NCBI RefSeq assembly: GCF_020520425.1
Contig: NC_079487.1
Location: 127,370,385-127,434,384, forward strand
Length of the DNA stretch: 64,000 nt
Origin: Spinacia oleracea
Lineage: Eukaryota > Streptophyta > Magnoliopsida > Caryophyllales > Amaranthaceae
Reading direction: 5' to 3'
The position numbers and the translations under genes were made by a program. Under the pieces are notes generated by a model that had not been told where the DNA came from, did no database searches, and was given only the letters and a program-made list of their open reading frames with translations. This document shows positions 37,701 through 49,130 of the stretch, piece by piece; position 1 is the first letter of the stretch, and the number at the start of each line of letters is the position of its first letter.

Positions 37701-40700
37701 GAAAACCCTAAGCCCTAAATTTCTCACCTTACTCTTTCAGAGGGTCCTTATTGCAAGTCCTTTTCCTCTAATGCAAGAAAAACCCTATGCCCTCCCGTTT
37801 CTGATTGGTACCCTGATATTTCCCTCTCCACATCACGATCTGCAATAAGGACCCTCTATGCCTTTTGTTTTGGGCCAATGACAACCACTGGAAGCTATGA
37901 AACCAGTAGAATAGGGGAACTCTAACATTTACATATATTTTTTGCTATAACCAAACCAATCATGATTGTTGGTCTTTGCAGATGTGAGTGAAATATATTG
38001 CAGTTGTTTGGAGAGATTGAATTAAGATCTGTTTTTGGGGTGTAGTTAATCTAATCCTTTATTTTAGAAGACAAGTTCAACCTTCAGATATAAAAGTATA
38101 TTTTGGGATGCACTTGCCTATCAAAATGTCTTTTAAATACTAATGAACCTAGGGACTAAAGCAAGGATATCATTAATGAGTCCATGTAGCTCGACTCCGC
38201 CCTTTTGATGTCCTCCAGAATAGTAATGACTATCTGCAAGTCTGTCCAGAAGCATACATGTAGCTCATTTCTATCAAGTGCCCATTGCATCGCATGCCAG
38301 GGAGCAAGAAGTTCTGTATTCAGAGAGGACTTTGAGAACACAGGAAAAGCCCCACCTTGCAAGTTATTGACTCCAATGCAGTCAGACACTATCCTACAGC
38401 AGCTTTAATTTTCCCATTCTCAAGCTTTTACCAAGCTCCTTCTTCTTTGATTGTTGTCTGTGAGTTTCCTCCACTCCCCCACTGTATCTTCTTCTTGGGA
38501 CCTGATATGGGACTATGGGAGTGTAGTTAAATGCTTTGCTAAATTGGCATGCAAGTTTTTACTTTCACTCATTCTTCCGTAAATGATCGCACAAGAAACC
38601 AAATTGTGTCACTGGATGGTTTGCCATTTCTAAAAGTACCATTATTCCGGTGAATCCAAAGTGAACAATAATGAATAGCTGAAGTGGCTCTTCTCCTTCC
38701 TTTTTACGAGCAAGAAAGTACTTTAGCCAGTTCCACAACCATTCTTCAATTTCAGTGTTATCTGGAACATCACTTCTTACTCAGAAATTGCTTGACAACC
38801 ATATTCTTGTGACCACTATGAAAAACCTGAAAAAGTAATTGCTGGTTTCCTCTTCCATGTCGCACAGAGTACAATTTTCAAGGGGGGCTCCACTTCTTCT
38901 CAAATTTTGATAAGTAGGCAAAGCATTATTGCTCACTTTCCATATAAAGAACTTTTATTTTCAGGATGGGGCCCAAAATCACTTCCGAAATTTTGACGCT
39001 TCATGTGGTTGGTTTGCATAGGAAGAGAAGCACAACCTGATTTTATAGAACAGATACCATCCGGATGGGGAACCTGGGGGATATGCTGTGCCAAAATCTG
39101 GTTAACTGTTGCTGGCAAAAAATTACTCCATAAGAACTGCGGATTCCACTGTCTAGTTTCAGATGAAGTCAGTCGTGTATAGTTCACGTGGGCAGTCATT
39201 GCTTTGACTTCCCCGCAAGTTTTGCAAGTAACTAATTTTAATATTCTCACCTGTACCCAAGGATCGCCATATGTTGTCTCTAGCTGCTCTCACACTCTTA
39301 CCACTCCTTTGTAGCCCCAAGTCTGGTTAAAATGTATTAATGCTCTAGAATCTTTTTTTCTCTCTTGTTTTGGGAAGGGTTAAGGCTCGTGAAGGAATGT
39401 TAATATGTTTGTTGGTGGGATCCTGCTGTTTTTCTTTCAGCTTATTTAACTATTTATAATATGCGAGTTTTATAACATTAATATGGATGATTCAACCTGG
39501 GATCTTAGACAGTCGCCAAGTTGCTATTGGGCCAATGCCTAGTATGTTTTATCCCTCAGATTATTGTTAGGTTGCTTCTTTTTACTGACCCTCTTAGACC
39601 TTGATTTTAATGGCGTAGTGCTACTTGTTGATACCTGGCATCTGCGTCACTTTAATTTTGCTTTACATCAATGTAGAGGTGCACACATAGTATATCTACT
39701 TGAAGCGATGTCTTTACCCATTCATATTTAGCATGAATATTATAGTAGCAGTACGTTGTAACTTCTTAACCTTTTTTAAAAAAAAATTATTTTTTTTATT
39801 TTTTAATTTCAGAATGTAGCCTTTGATTCACTGAAGGTTTCACTTGTTTCAAGCGATGTAACATTGGGTAAGTGACTTTAATTTTTTTAAGCTGTATTTA
39901 TGATTCTTGCCTTATATTTTCTACATGGGTCTTCAACATTCTTTCAGTTTACTATGATTGTCCTTGTTGACGAAATATGCATATTATGAAGAGCTTAACA
40001 AAGCCGATAGTAATTGGTGTTGAATTGTATGCTGAGTGCACCGAGCTATAAAGATAGTTGGACAGTAAATTTGAAACGAACCAATTTAGAAAGTAAGTTC
40101 AGTTCAGTGAAACAGATGGAGCACAATATATTGTTACTTTTTCTTGGTGGTCAATAGTGACATGTTGTATAGCAGAGCTAATAGACAAATGCCTTTTGCA
40201 TGATTAATGATTGGTGTTTCTTCTGTTACTACTTTCTTGTTTCTAGGGCTCTTGCATTTGAATATGGTTATTAGCTTCTGGATTGATAATAATATTATAC
40301 CGGGATGAAGAATCATATGTTATTTGCACATTATGCCATTTTGAAATTGCTATTATTCAATGAATCATATGTTATTTGCACATTTTGCCATTTTGGAATT
40401 GCTATTATTCAATGTGGTTTGCTCTTTTTATATTATAAATGCAGTACTACAAGTTCTTTATGTAATTCTTTCTCGCAGCTACTGGATCTCCTGACAAGGA
40501 ACCAACCGTAGACCCTTGCACTCCCAAGGGATATGCTCAGAGCACCAATTCTCCGGATCCTTCGGTCACACATTACTTATCCAATTTCCGCGCTGCTGGA
40601 AACTTCTCAGCGTGCAGAGCTGCTGCCTTGAAGCTGTTACAAAGAGGCAAAGGTACTTATTTGCTGCTTTACCTATTGAAAAAATACAGTAATACATTTG

Positions 40701-42341
40701 ATCATTCCCGCATGACCATAAATTTTTTGGGATAGAAAATTTGACAATTATGTAATTATCACTTCTTTTTTTGGGAGGATACAAAAAGGTAATTTGTTGA
40801 GAGTATTTTTAAAGACAAATTCAATAAAGTGTTTGATGATATAAGTCTTACTAGTTATTATTATTCTGGACATTAAGTAGACAATATTATGTTTCTTTTT
40901 TCTTTTTCCTTGGCAAGTAAGTCACTAACACCAAATTGATGATCTTTATAGAGGGTTGTGCGTACCACCATTGCAGTTTGGGAGCCACATTCATTCCTAA
41001 GTTGCAGGGAAGATTCTTGGCTACCGAGAATTTCTTCCACACGTCACAGGTTTGAGATTCTCTCTTATGATGGGATTAATTGCAAAGACGTGTTGCTCTT
41101 TATAGGAATACACATTTCAAATAAAATGACTTTTTGCCTACTTTTTGTTAGTTTTTTGGCTTGGCTCCAAAGGCAGTTCTCTCTGATCTGATGGAGGCTG
41201 GTCAAGAATTTTGCAAGGAGAACTGGTCAAGTATTCGAAAGAAATACTCTTCACTTGCAGAGGAAGACCTCGCACATTATTGCTTTTCTTCTGCCTATAT
41301 TGTGGCCCTTTTACATGATAGCCTTGATATTGCCTTTGATGACACCAGGTAAATAATCATTGTAACCTTGGTTTTTTTTTTCTGGTTCTGGCTCTTAATA
41401 TCTTGTTATCCCCCTGAAACTCCTGCCCTAATCCCTATTTGAGGCTAATACGATAGTATACAACATCTATTTAGAACTAAAATTTGCTTGTCCTATTCTA
41501 ACTAATCCTGGCAAAAGGCTGTTCCAATAGTTATGGTTGATTCTCCACTTACCAGTGACCTGATATTGTGAATGCATTTTTTAAAAGTCACAATTTTTCA
41601 TGGCATTTATATTTTGCGTTAGATTAGTTGGAGAGTAGTTTTTGGCTTCGTTTGGTAGGGTGTACATGGAAAATGATCCCTTTTCAATCATTTTACTTTG
41701 TTTGGTTTGGCAAGGGATAGAAAACTATTCCATAACTCCCTCAAAGGTGGAAAAACCTTTTCCATTTAAAAGGTAGAGAAACCACTTTTCCAATTTTCCT
41801 CCTTACCTCCCTCTTTCTTCTTCCTATCAATCTTCAGCTATCTTCTTCCATTTTCCTTTTTTTTATTAATTTTCTTTAAAGGAACCAAACAAAGGAAAAC
41901 TAGCTTGGAATTGTGTTTTCCATGCTAAATCATGTTTCATTGAAAACGTTTACGTCAAACCAAACGGAGCCTTAGTGAAATCCTCCCCCCCCCCCCCCCC
42001 TGTTTTCTGTTCCAATTTCCCCTTTTTTCCTGCAATTGTGGTTGCTAATTGTTGGAGACACCTTGTACAGCATCGGATATACCAATCAGGTGGAGAATAT
42101 TCCTCTGGATTGGGCATTAGGTGCTTTCATATTACAGACAACAGGTGCAATCAACGGAGCTAACAGTGGATGGATTGCTTCTCTAATTAGTGACAACTTC
42201 CCTAATGCTTTCATCATCATGGGTGCTGCACTCTTGTTAAGCATTGCAGGCTGTTATTTTTCGCAGTGGAGGAAACCATACTTTAAAACTATTTATGATT
42301 TGGAGAAAGGGCGATACATAATAACTCGAATCAATAGGTGA
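31715..42341 (+). CDS. APY6: Apyrase (GDA1/CD39 nucleoside di-/triphosphatase), APY6-like
   Basis: Eight exons: 31715-32342, 35892-36004, 36427-36534, 39813-39867, 40479-40652, 40952-41049, 41152-41348, 42071-42341. They join in frame to 547 residues, close to the roughly 550 of Arabidopsis APY6, and all introns are GT-AG. A membrane segment lies near residues 55-78 after a basic Ser/Asn-rich cytosolic tail. Apyrase conserved regions follow in order: IIDGGSTGSRVHVFEY (91-106), ATAGLRLL (170-177), SDEGLYAWVVANYALG (211-226), GIIELGGASAQVTF (237-250), and DWALGAF near 471-477. A second membrane segment, about 503-521, lies near the C terminus. By family it hydrolyses NTP/NDP in the endomembrane lumen or outside the cell; APY6 is linked to pollen wall formation in Arabidopsis. 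Membrane topology with two anchors is inferred. Intron 1 (3.5 kb) and intron 3 (3.3 kb) are swollen by repeats. Confidence 0.92.
33261..33583 (+). mobile_element. Harbinger/Tourist-type MITE, family H1, copy 3, in apyrase intron 1
   Basis: Ends GAGCATCTTTAACGG and CCATTGGAGATGCTC, flanked by TTA at 33258-33260 and 33584-33586. It is 323 bp, equal in length and collinear with copy 2 at 15258-15580; it lacks coding sequence. Confidence 0.88.
33967..34065 (+). repeat. Polypyrimidine tract in apyrase intron 1
   Basis: About 100 bases almost entirely of C and T (CCCTCC, CTCTCTC words). It lies deep in intron 1, far from the exon 2 acceptor at 35891, so it is not the splice-site tract. Confidence 0.7.
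34640..35125. repeat. GCGCTT-rich repeat with inverted ends in apyrase intron 1
   Basis: The left part has GAAGCGCGAAGCTCTAGGGC and AAAGCGCTTAA. The right part has TTGCGCTTAGGCTCTAGGAC and GTGCGCTTTGCGC, partly the complement of the left. An AT-rich centre separates them. This looks like a dispersed inverted-repeat element, but I cannot name its family or fix its exact ends. Confidence 0.5.
35352..35609. mobile_element. Stowaway-like MITE in apyrase intron 1
   Basis: Left end CTTCCTAGATGCATCATATTG and right end with AATATGATGCATTTATTG then CGGAGGAAG. TA on the left (35350-35351), TT on the right. About 258 bp; the family differs from S1. Confidence 0.65.
36130..36240 (+). repeat. SINE-derived fragment in apyrase intron 2
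   Basis: GGTAGGGGTAAGGTTGCGTA followed by CCTCCCTAGACCCTAT resembles the 3' half of widespread plant SINEs, which carry GGGTAAGGTTGCGTACA then CC.CC.AGACCC. The tRNA-like head and target duplication were not found. Confidence 0.4.
37739..37857. repeat. 17-bp perfect inverted repeat with 85-base loop in apyrase intron 3
   Basis: AGAGGGTCCTTATTGCA at 37739-37755 is exactly complemented at 37841-37857. Related words AAAACCCTAAGCCCTAA and AAAAACCCTATGCCCT occur before and inside. It could be the remains of a small foldback element. Confidence 0.6.
38150..39320 (-). mobile_element. 5'-truncated LINE ORF2 fragment in apyrase intron 3
   Basis: On the minus strand 39250-38933 reads RQWNPQFLWSNFLPATVNQI, then HPDGICSIKSG and GPHPENKSSLYGK. 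Next comes NALPTYQNLRRSGAPLENC and TLCDMEEET (about 38930-38850), the reverse-transcriptase zinc-binding region of plant L1 LINEs. Near 38390-38160 come ELLAPWHAMQWALDRNE and FWTDLQIV of the RNase H-like domain. Frame changes and stops occur. It is antisense to the apyrase gene and confined to the intron. Confidence 0.8.
40311..40414 (+). repeat. 52-bp tandem duplication in apyrase intron 4
   Basis: Two adjacent 52-base copies (40311-40362, 40363-40414) differ at only a few bases. The second ends about 64 bases before the exon 5 acceptor (40478), close to the likely branch-point zone. Confidence 0.85.
41644..41971. mobile_element. Harbinger-like MITE in apyrase intron 7
   Basis: Inverted ends GGCTTCGTTTGGT and ACCAAACGGAGCC. 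TTT precedes and TTA follows, so a TTA-type duplication is only partly kept. The inner part (TTTCAATCATTTTACTTTG, AAAACCTTTTCC) recurs at 55165-55320. A poly-C run follows at 41984-42000, about 70 bases before exon 8. Confidence 0.7.
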
Positions 42342-43564
42342 TGTTAACAATTCTAAATTCAAATACCCTGACTTGTCGGCTGCTGAACAGAGGAACAGAT
42401 CAATGCACTCTTTTTGGTCGCCATTAGTATTCTGGGAACGCCTTATAGTTTTCCCCTGAAGTTAAGCAAGAGTACCATTCTTATAGGGGTAGATTGTTCG
42501 ACCCAGATTTTCCGGTATAGTATCAAGTACATCTGCATGCTCTGTAAATTATTAGTTCATGTAAAGTAGGGCGCGCTGTAACTCTCTTGGTGCAGATATA
42601 AAAAACATGGCTAGATCAGTTGTATGAAGTTCTGGAACCAAGCTGAGCTATGAGCTATGGAGTGTTATCAATTATACTACTACATTGTAAGAAGCTTTTA
42701 TGATTTATTTTATATCATATTCGAATTAATGAAATGGAAGAAGTCTGTGTGACAAAACTAGGTTTATGGTCAGCTAATTCTATTGTTAATTTGAATTTGC
42801 AGTGAGTTTATGGCAATTTTTAGTGCTAACTGAGCGAATTAAAAGCTCAAATCAGTTGATTTTGTAAGTAATTGTTCACACATAAAATTACTACTTCCTC
42901 TGTTCTTATTTATATGACACAATGGAGTTTTAGACACTATTCACACAAACATATTTGACTTCCTTTTGTGGTTTATACATAAGAAAAAACATAGTCGTGT
43001 GGGGCTTATTAGATTCGTATCAGTAAATATTATTTAAATATCAACTTTTTATAATTTTTTCCGATCCACAATTAGAGATATTAATGTTTGAAATCGTGCA
43101 TTGGCAAACGTGCTTAAATAATTGTGTCATTTAAATAATTGTCATTTAAAAAAGAACGGAGGAAGTATGTTACAGTATTTAAGAAACCTACAATCTTTTT
43201 CTGTATTTCAAAGCTATACACTGGAACAAGAACATACAATAAAAAAAAAATATATGAAATTGACTAAAAATGTAGACAATAAATAAAGAGTTTTGAATAT
43301 AAATAAGCACACAAGTACACAACTCTTACAATCCAGTATCTTACAACTCAAACATGCATCATTGTATCTTACAAGCAAATTTACTCTTACAAGTCAAGAG
43401 TAAATCAAGCTTACTACTATGTATTTTACAAAGCTAGAAGCAAACAACTCAAATAAGCAAATTAACAGACACATTAACACACGATTATCATCTAATTACA
43501 TAATTAATACAACATAGATCGAGTTTCAACTTAATTAAGCTCAAGATCAGTCTGAAGTTCGGTC
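42342..43564. other. Convergent intergenic region between apyrase and methylesterase genes
   Basis: It should hold both 3' UTRs. AATTAATGAAATG-type A/T-rich sequence near 42725 may be the apyrase polyadenylation zone. The MITE at 42894-43165 is listed separately. No gene is seen. Confidence 0.45.
42894..43165. mobile_element. Stowaway-like MITE, family S2
   Basis: Left end CTTCCTCTGTTCTTATTTA, right end AAAGAACGGAGGAAG, TA on each side (42892-42893, 43166-43167). 272 bp, non-coding, with TATTTGACTTCC-like inner sequence unlike S1. Confidence 0.75.
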
Positions 43565-44700
43565 TCAGAAGTTGGAGTAGTGTACGTCAGAGGTAGTAGC
43601 ATGATGTTCCATAGCTATCTCCAAAAGACAGTCACATAGCTTTTTTGGCATGCAGAACATGGGCATATGATCTGAGTGTTTAAGCTCCTTGACTTGTTCC
43701 ACCCCATTATTTTTAATCATCCATCGTTGGAATGCTGGTGGTATTGCTTCATCTTCGTCACACATGACATAAACTAGCCTCACTGATCCATATCCTTCCT
43801 TCGAAAGCTTAGTCTCCGGCCTCCACAAATCGTTAAGGAACAACGACGATGGCCTTCTCAATGTCAAAATTAACTCATAATCCTAATAACATTACCACAA
43901 AATAAGACTAAATTAACAACATATATTTTAATTATAACTTGAGCGTTTGAATAAGGTTACAAGTTACCTCAGGGGGAGACAACTTATAAATCTTAGATAA
44001 GAAGCATGGTCCGAACAAAAATGATGTAAGGCTCTCCTTTGGGTCGTCACCGTAGCTCTTGAATTCGGTGTCGACCCAATAATCTTCTCCTGGTGGCATA
44101 CTTGCAGTAAACTTGTCCAATATAAAGAGAATATAATTAACAAGTTTCTGTTAATTTTATGGTCCAATGAATATATATTATCGCCAATCTTAAAATTAAA
44201 TGCCACGTAATGCTTATAGATATACTCCGTAACACGTCTATATACGTACGTGACAAATAAAAAGTCAAAGATTATACGTTTATTAATTATTTAATTAAGA
44301 GGACATGCATATGGCAGTATGATACCTGGTCAAAAATAAAGGAGGGAGTGTGGTAAGAATCAGGCATAAAAGCAGTGAGGAAAACAGCAACATCAATTTT
44401 ATGAGGGAATATGTCCATAACCAAAGCTATGCTAAGCCCTCCAAGGCTATGCCCAACAAGAACAATTTTATCATCATCAGGAAGAGACTCCATTAATTGA
44501 ATCAATGGCTCAGTGTATTCGCCAAGAGTTTGGAGTTGAGAGATCTTCGTTAGGTTGATCCCGGCGGCCACCAAGTCAAGTACCGTTACACGGTGTCCGG
44601 CGAGCTCTAGTAGTGGTATAAGCTTGAACCAACACCATGCACCATGACATGCACCATGTACTAGTACAAAATGCTTCTTCATGTAACAGCTTTCTTCCAT
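43565..44700 (-). CDS. Methylesterase (MES/SABP2-like alpha/beta hydrolase)
   Basis: Three minus-strand exons (44326-44700, 43968-44111, 43565-43882) give 278 residues with clean GT-AG joins in phase 0; the start is the first ATG. Residues 11-24 carry the LVHGACHGAWCW oxyanion region. The nucleophile elbow GHSLGG puts Ser at 85. The acid is probably Asp217 in CDEDEAIP, aligned with the Asp of family CTEDKAIP. The catalytic His is 245 in HSDHMPMF, where the family usually has GADHMAM. The end PKKLCDCLLEIA is typical. The family hydrolyses methyl esters such as methyl salicylate, methyl jasmonate or methyl-IAA in the cytosol, and also includes polyneuridine aldehyde esterase-like enzymes; the substrate cannot be read from sequence. 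It is convergent with the apyrase gene. The length is slightly above the usual 260 because of a longer N terminus. Confidence 0.9.
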
Positions 44701-44785
44701 TACGTACCTCTCTATCTAGTTCTTTCTCTTCTTTTGGGTGTTGGAGAACTTAATTTAACATGCAGGTGTGCATGTTTGAATGCAT

Positions 44786-44794
44786 CTTAAATAG
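44786..44794 (-). promoter_or_regulatory. TATA-like box of the methylesterase gene
   Basis: CTATTTAAG on the minus strand, about 90 bases before the ATG. A weak match, supported by position only. Confidence 0.35.
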
Positions 44795-45377
44795 AATTTC
44801 GATCCATGGCTGTGTATTTGGGTACGTAACGAGCTCACGTAAAAATTGTGCATGTTATTCAATGATCTCATGTAATACAACGTTATTGCATGTTATACTA
44901 ACTCTATTACTTTTGACGTTGAGTGTCATGTTTTATTACTCCGTACTTTTGCTTTTATAAATCACTACTTACAAGTCATGATTCTAAAATGGATTTTTTC
45001 TTTTCCTTCAAAAAAAAGAAAATGAAAAGAGAACAAAAAAATATATGTGAAATGATAACAAAATAAAAAGTAAGTACAGGCCCGGCCTGCTAGCTACTCA
45101 TCCAAGTCCGTAAATGATCATCTCTACAAACAACATAGTTATCCTATGCAACTATTATTCTAATGGACCCTACTGATTATTGTACGAGCTCAAGGGTGAC
45201 ATCCCCTAATTGTGCAGTTATGCTAAGAGTGATTAGGAATATTCCAAAATTTCAAGATATGATATTCTTCCCTCGTATCCACCACAACTAGTCCACAATG
45301 CAAATTGTGTGTTGTGCATGTGCCTATTGCCTAAGAAAACTGATTGTTGTTTTAATTGCACATTTTCCTAACGCATA

Positions 45378-45489
45378 GGGGAAGTGATAAATCCAAAGAA
45401 AATTTTACTTCTTTCAAGGAAATCCACATTTTTTTAAAGGTGATTTCCTTGGAAGAAGTGAAATTCTTCCTTGGATTTATCATTTCCCC
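45378..45489. repeat. 112-bp foldback (inverted repeat)
   Basis: The left arm GGGGAAGTGATAAATCCAA... to GGAAATC and the right arm GATTTCC... to TTGGATTTATCATTTCCCC are near-complementary over about 47 bases with a short T-rich loop. The structure is typical of a small foldback MITE. No clear target duplication. Confidence 0.7.
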
Positions 45490-45598
45490 ATTTTTCAGGT
45501 GAATGAAAACATTTGCATAATTTTTCTTCCAAAAAGAACATTTTGATTTTGATTTTTTTGATTTTTTTGTTTCGTTTCCAAATATGCATTATATTAAA

Positions 45599-45749
45599 TC
45601 ATCATTTTAAAGCTCATTTTCATGTTTCCGAATATATTCTCCTCAACGTCATTTCCAAAACCATCATTTTAAAGCTCATTTTCATTTTTCCAAAACCATC
45701 ATTTTAAAGCTCATTTTCATTTTTCCAAAACCATCATTTTAAAGCTCAA
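45599..45749 (+). repeat. 35-bp tandem repeat
   Basis: Units of 35 bases with CCATCATTTTAAAGCTCATT at 45661-45695 and 45696-45730, a partial third at 45731-45749, and a diverged copy from 45599. Positions 45513-45600 are AT-rich. Confidence 0.85.
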
Positions 45750-46492
45750 AGTTGATTAGATTTCCCTAAATTTGCTATTTTTTAATAAAATGGTCAAGTT
45801 AGAAAGTTTAATCAAAGGGTAATTAAAAAAGTAGTCAATGTCATTCTAGCTATTAATCTTAGTTTAACTTATACGGAATACTTACTTATCAAAAATTTGG
45901 TCATCAAAACTTATTACGGAATAAAAATTAACTAATCTGAATCATCAAAACTTATTAAAATTTCCATGAATAAATACTACGTATAAAGTAGAATTTATTT
46001 TAGTTGTAACCGAACATAAGTGGAAATAAGGAGAACGAAATAGGCCTAACTCTTTAACTAAATCCGATGGGATATAAAACCAAAAAAAATCTCCATCAAT
46101 CATGATTCATGAATCAAGAAGTGTGAAAACAATCATGGAATACGTTAAGTCGAAAAGCCTAAAGGAAATAAACAACTGTTTGTACAATTATTGCCGACCT
46201 TTGGCATTAAATGTAACAATAATTTGAACTTCGATTTTCATACGTTACACTCAAATCATATACGGAACATATTGTATGTAGTCTCAACATTTTCACCAAT
46301 AAAAGCTAAAAGGTAAGGTCCCCTTACCTATACCAAATATAAATGTGAACATAATGACCTTTCATAATCCTATCCTAATCCTATGAATATGATCCTTTGA
46401 ATATGAACATAAAATATATTTAATATTTTACATAATTAGCATATTCCGATATTCTTCCTTCTTTTCATTTGTCTTTATCTTCCTTCCTTTGT

Positions 46493-46500
46493 TATATATA
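46493..46500 (+). promoter_or_regulatory. TATA box of RNase gene A
   Basis: TATATATA, 107 bases before the ATG of the first RNase gene; a usual plant distance with a short leader. Confidence 0.5.
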
Positions 46501-46606
46501 GACTAACAAAGTGTTACATTTTGTAGAATCATACACCTCAAACAAATATCAACTTTAATTTGGCGGAACTTGATTTGCAATAACATCTCTGGCCCCCGAG
46601 AGAAAC

Positions 46607-47698
46607 ATGAAGTCCTTTTACTTAATTTTGGTAGTACAATCTCTGTTTGTAGTCTCAGCATTTTCCCAAAGCTTTGATTTCTTTTACTTTGTTCAACAGG
46701 TATAGTACTGTGCCATAATTTTTAAGTTCTTTTGTTTTGTTTTGGTTGATTTTAATAAATATATATAGATTGAACAAGTTATATATATTTACTATATATT
46801 GAGGATGATTTTGCAGTGGCCTGGATCATACTGTGATACGAAGAAGAGTTGCTGCTTTCCCAGTTCAGGCAAACCAGATGCAGATTTCGGAATTCATGGA
46901 CTTTGGCCCAATTATAAGGATGGTTCCTACCCTAGTAACTGTGATCCTGACAGCCATTTTGATCAATCTCAGGTACGCTTTACGCTTTATTTGACACATT
47001 TTCCACTAACTATATTTTTTTAAAAAATAGTTATTGGGAAATAAACTTTAGTATTGAATTAAATTGAATTGCATTAAATTAAATTGAACTGAACTGAACT
47101 GAACTGAATGCTCCTGAACTGTCAGATAAATCCTAAATTGAACTGACGTTATTGTCTTAAAAACAGATATCAGGAGTGTTGAGGAGAATGCGAAGTGAAT
47201 GGCCAACATTGGCATGCCCAAGTAACGACGGAATACAATTTTGGGCTCATGAATGGGAAAAGCACGGGACTTGTTCTGCCCTTGACCAACATGCTTACTT
47301 CCAGACTACTCTTGACCTCAAAAATCAAGTCAATCTTCTCCAGTCACTCACAAGTGCAGGTAATTATTACTCTTTTTTTATTATTAGTTTCGGCTTTTGT
47401 TTGAGGACAAAGGGAGTACTTTTTCTTATGTCGCGTGTAATTAATAACGTTTTTGTTTTTTTCTTGTGACGTAGGAATTGAGCCAAACGGTAATACATAC
47501 TCCTTAGAAAGCATAAAAGACGCCATCAAGCAGGATGTCGGATACACACCTTTTGTGGAGTGCAACAATGATTCATCTGGGAATAGTCAACTTTACCAAA
47601 TTTATCATTGTGTTGATAATTCTGCGTCTAAACTTATCGAGTGTCCTGTTTTTCCTCGTGGCAGATGTGGTTCTCAAATTGAATTTCCTACATTTTGA
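46607..47698 (+). CDS. S-like RNase T2, gene A of a tandem trio
   Basis: Four exons (46607-46699, 46817-46972, 47167-47359, 47475-47698) give 221 residues. Residues 1-20 are a signal peptide (FYLILVVQSLFVVSAFS); the mature part begins near [15 protein letters not shown]. Catalytic site I is [10 protein letters not shown] with His58. Site II is FWAHEWEKHGTCS with His111, Glu112, Lys115 and His116. Conserved cysteines are present, including CC after the first exon and the C-terminal CP..PRG.CGS. The family cleaves single-stranded RNA through a 2',3'-cyclic phosphate in the apoplast, vacuole or ER; many S-like members respond to phosphate starvation, wounding or ageing. Intron 3 (phase 1, after the LTSAG codons) is absent from genes B and C. 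Intron 2 holds a short TGAAC run. Self-incompatibility function is not implied. Confidence 0.93.
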
Positions 47699-49130
47699 TT
47701 GATTTGTAATCAGCTGAATGATTTGGGGGCATGATTATCTCATGGATTTGTAGCTCTCATTTCATGTTTGGTACAAATGTTTGTTACATGTCTAATTATT
47801 TTTCAAATGAGCATTCTTAATTAATTTCTCTCATCTTATTGATTTATCCGCAAATATTTACAGTTTTTTTTTTTTTGAGGGAATGTATATTTACAATTAT
47901 AAGAATTCATAATGTTATGAATTAATTAAATGAAAAACATCAAATCAAAAGTTGCACACTTTAGAAATGTATGTAACTAAAAACATTTATTAGTTAAATC
48001 GGCAAATCTATCTACGCGATGAGAATATAAGATCATCATAATCTTAATCAGGGGAAGGACAAACAAATCCTCATTAAGATTATAGGAATCGGACTCTTAT
48101 CATCCGATTTATCCTTAAAAACCGCATATGGTAAGACTTATGAGAAAAGTTACCTTTCTAGAACATATATTAAGGGACCATTTTTCATTAGATTAGTTTG
48201 TATCATGACACAAAAAGAGTCCAAGAGATAAACTACTTCATAAAAGATCGATGGACGACAAAAGGCAACTCAACTAACAATGACTTTGAGCCTCAAATTG
48301 TGGACCAAATTAGAACACTTTCAATAATATGTGATGTTAACCAAATTATCTTGTTTACCAATTACGGGTTTGTTAGTTACTTATCACACATTCTATCCAT
48401 AATGAAATGTCTTCCAAGCATCAACTACGTACACCTCCCCATTACTTGCTTTTTTTTCTACGCTTACACAACATCCCCGTAGATGTTAGCATCACTGTTT
48501 TTATCCTTAATTACCTTGCTTAATTGCTTCTTTATACGTATCTTTATCCAACTACTCAATCTTAGTACTTCCTATTTAACAAATAAGTACCTGACATTTG
48601 AATTAAGTTGTCACATAATCAACAACATATTATACAATAATACGTCGTGTTGTTTCTTAGATAGGTTAATTTGACAAGGGATCAATTATTAGGGACAAAT
48701 TTAAAATGAATAATCTCATCACACCTCTCTATTAAGTTCATCCCATATTAATTGAATTGGCCGTGATGGATGAGTAGGAAACTTCATAAACGTGCCTGAT
48801 AATGATATAATTAATTAGCAAAATGATTTGATAATATGATCTGATCGCATAATCATAAATGGAAGTAATTAATTACTCAACCACGCATCATCCTCGTACC
48901 CCGGCCCTAATTGAAATTGAATTATCAAATTAACATGAATAATTTGGTGACAAATTAAATAAGTATAAAACTTAAGAATGAAGTATGAACACGCAAATAA
49001 ATTAGTTAGGGTTGTAATTAAAATTCGTTAATTAAGGCATCATGGCGTGTAAATGGCTTATGGGATATGCCAAGCTATTTGTTGTTGGATATTCCGTTAC
49101 GTAAACTCTATTATTTCTGTTACTAGTATT
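47699..49130. other. Intergenic between RNase genes A and B
   Basis: AT-rich; contains the 3' region of A and the promoter of B. No transposon ends or further RNase exons recognised. Confidence 0.45.

Larger units (their letters stand above)
44795..46492. other. Intergenic between methylesterase and RNase genes
   Basis: Divergent promoters at both ends. Contains the foldback (45378-45489) and the 35-bp tandem repeat (45599-45749) listed separately. The + strand frame over 45513-45707 is just the tandem repeat. Confidence 0.45.

Noticed and set aside
42400-42520. 5S rRNA-like words (AATGCAC, GAAGTTAAGC)
   Set aside because: Only two short words match; the rest of the 5S sequence and its internal promoter are absent.
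45513-45707. 64-codon + strand frame
   Set aside because: Made by AT-rich DNA and the 35-bp tandem repeat.
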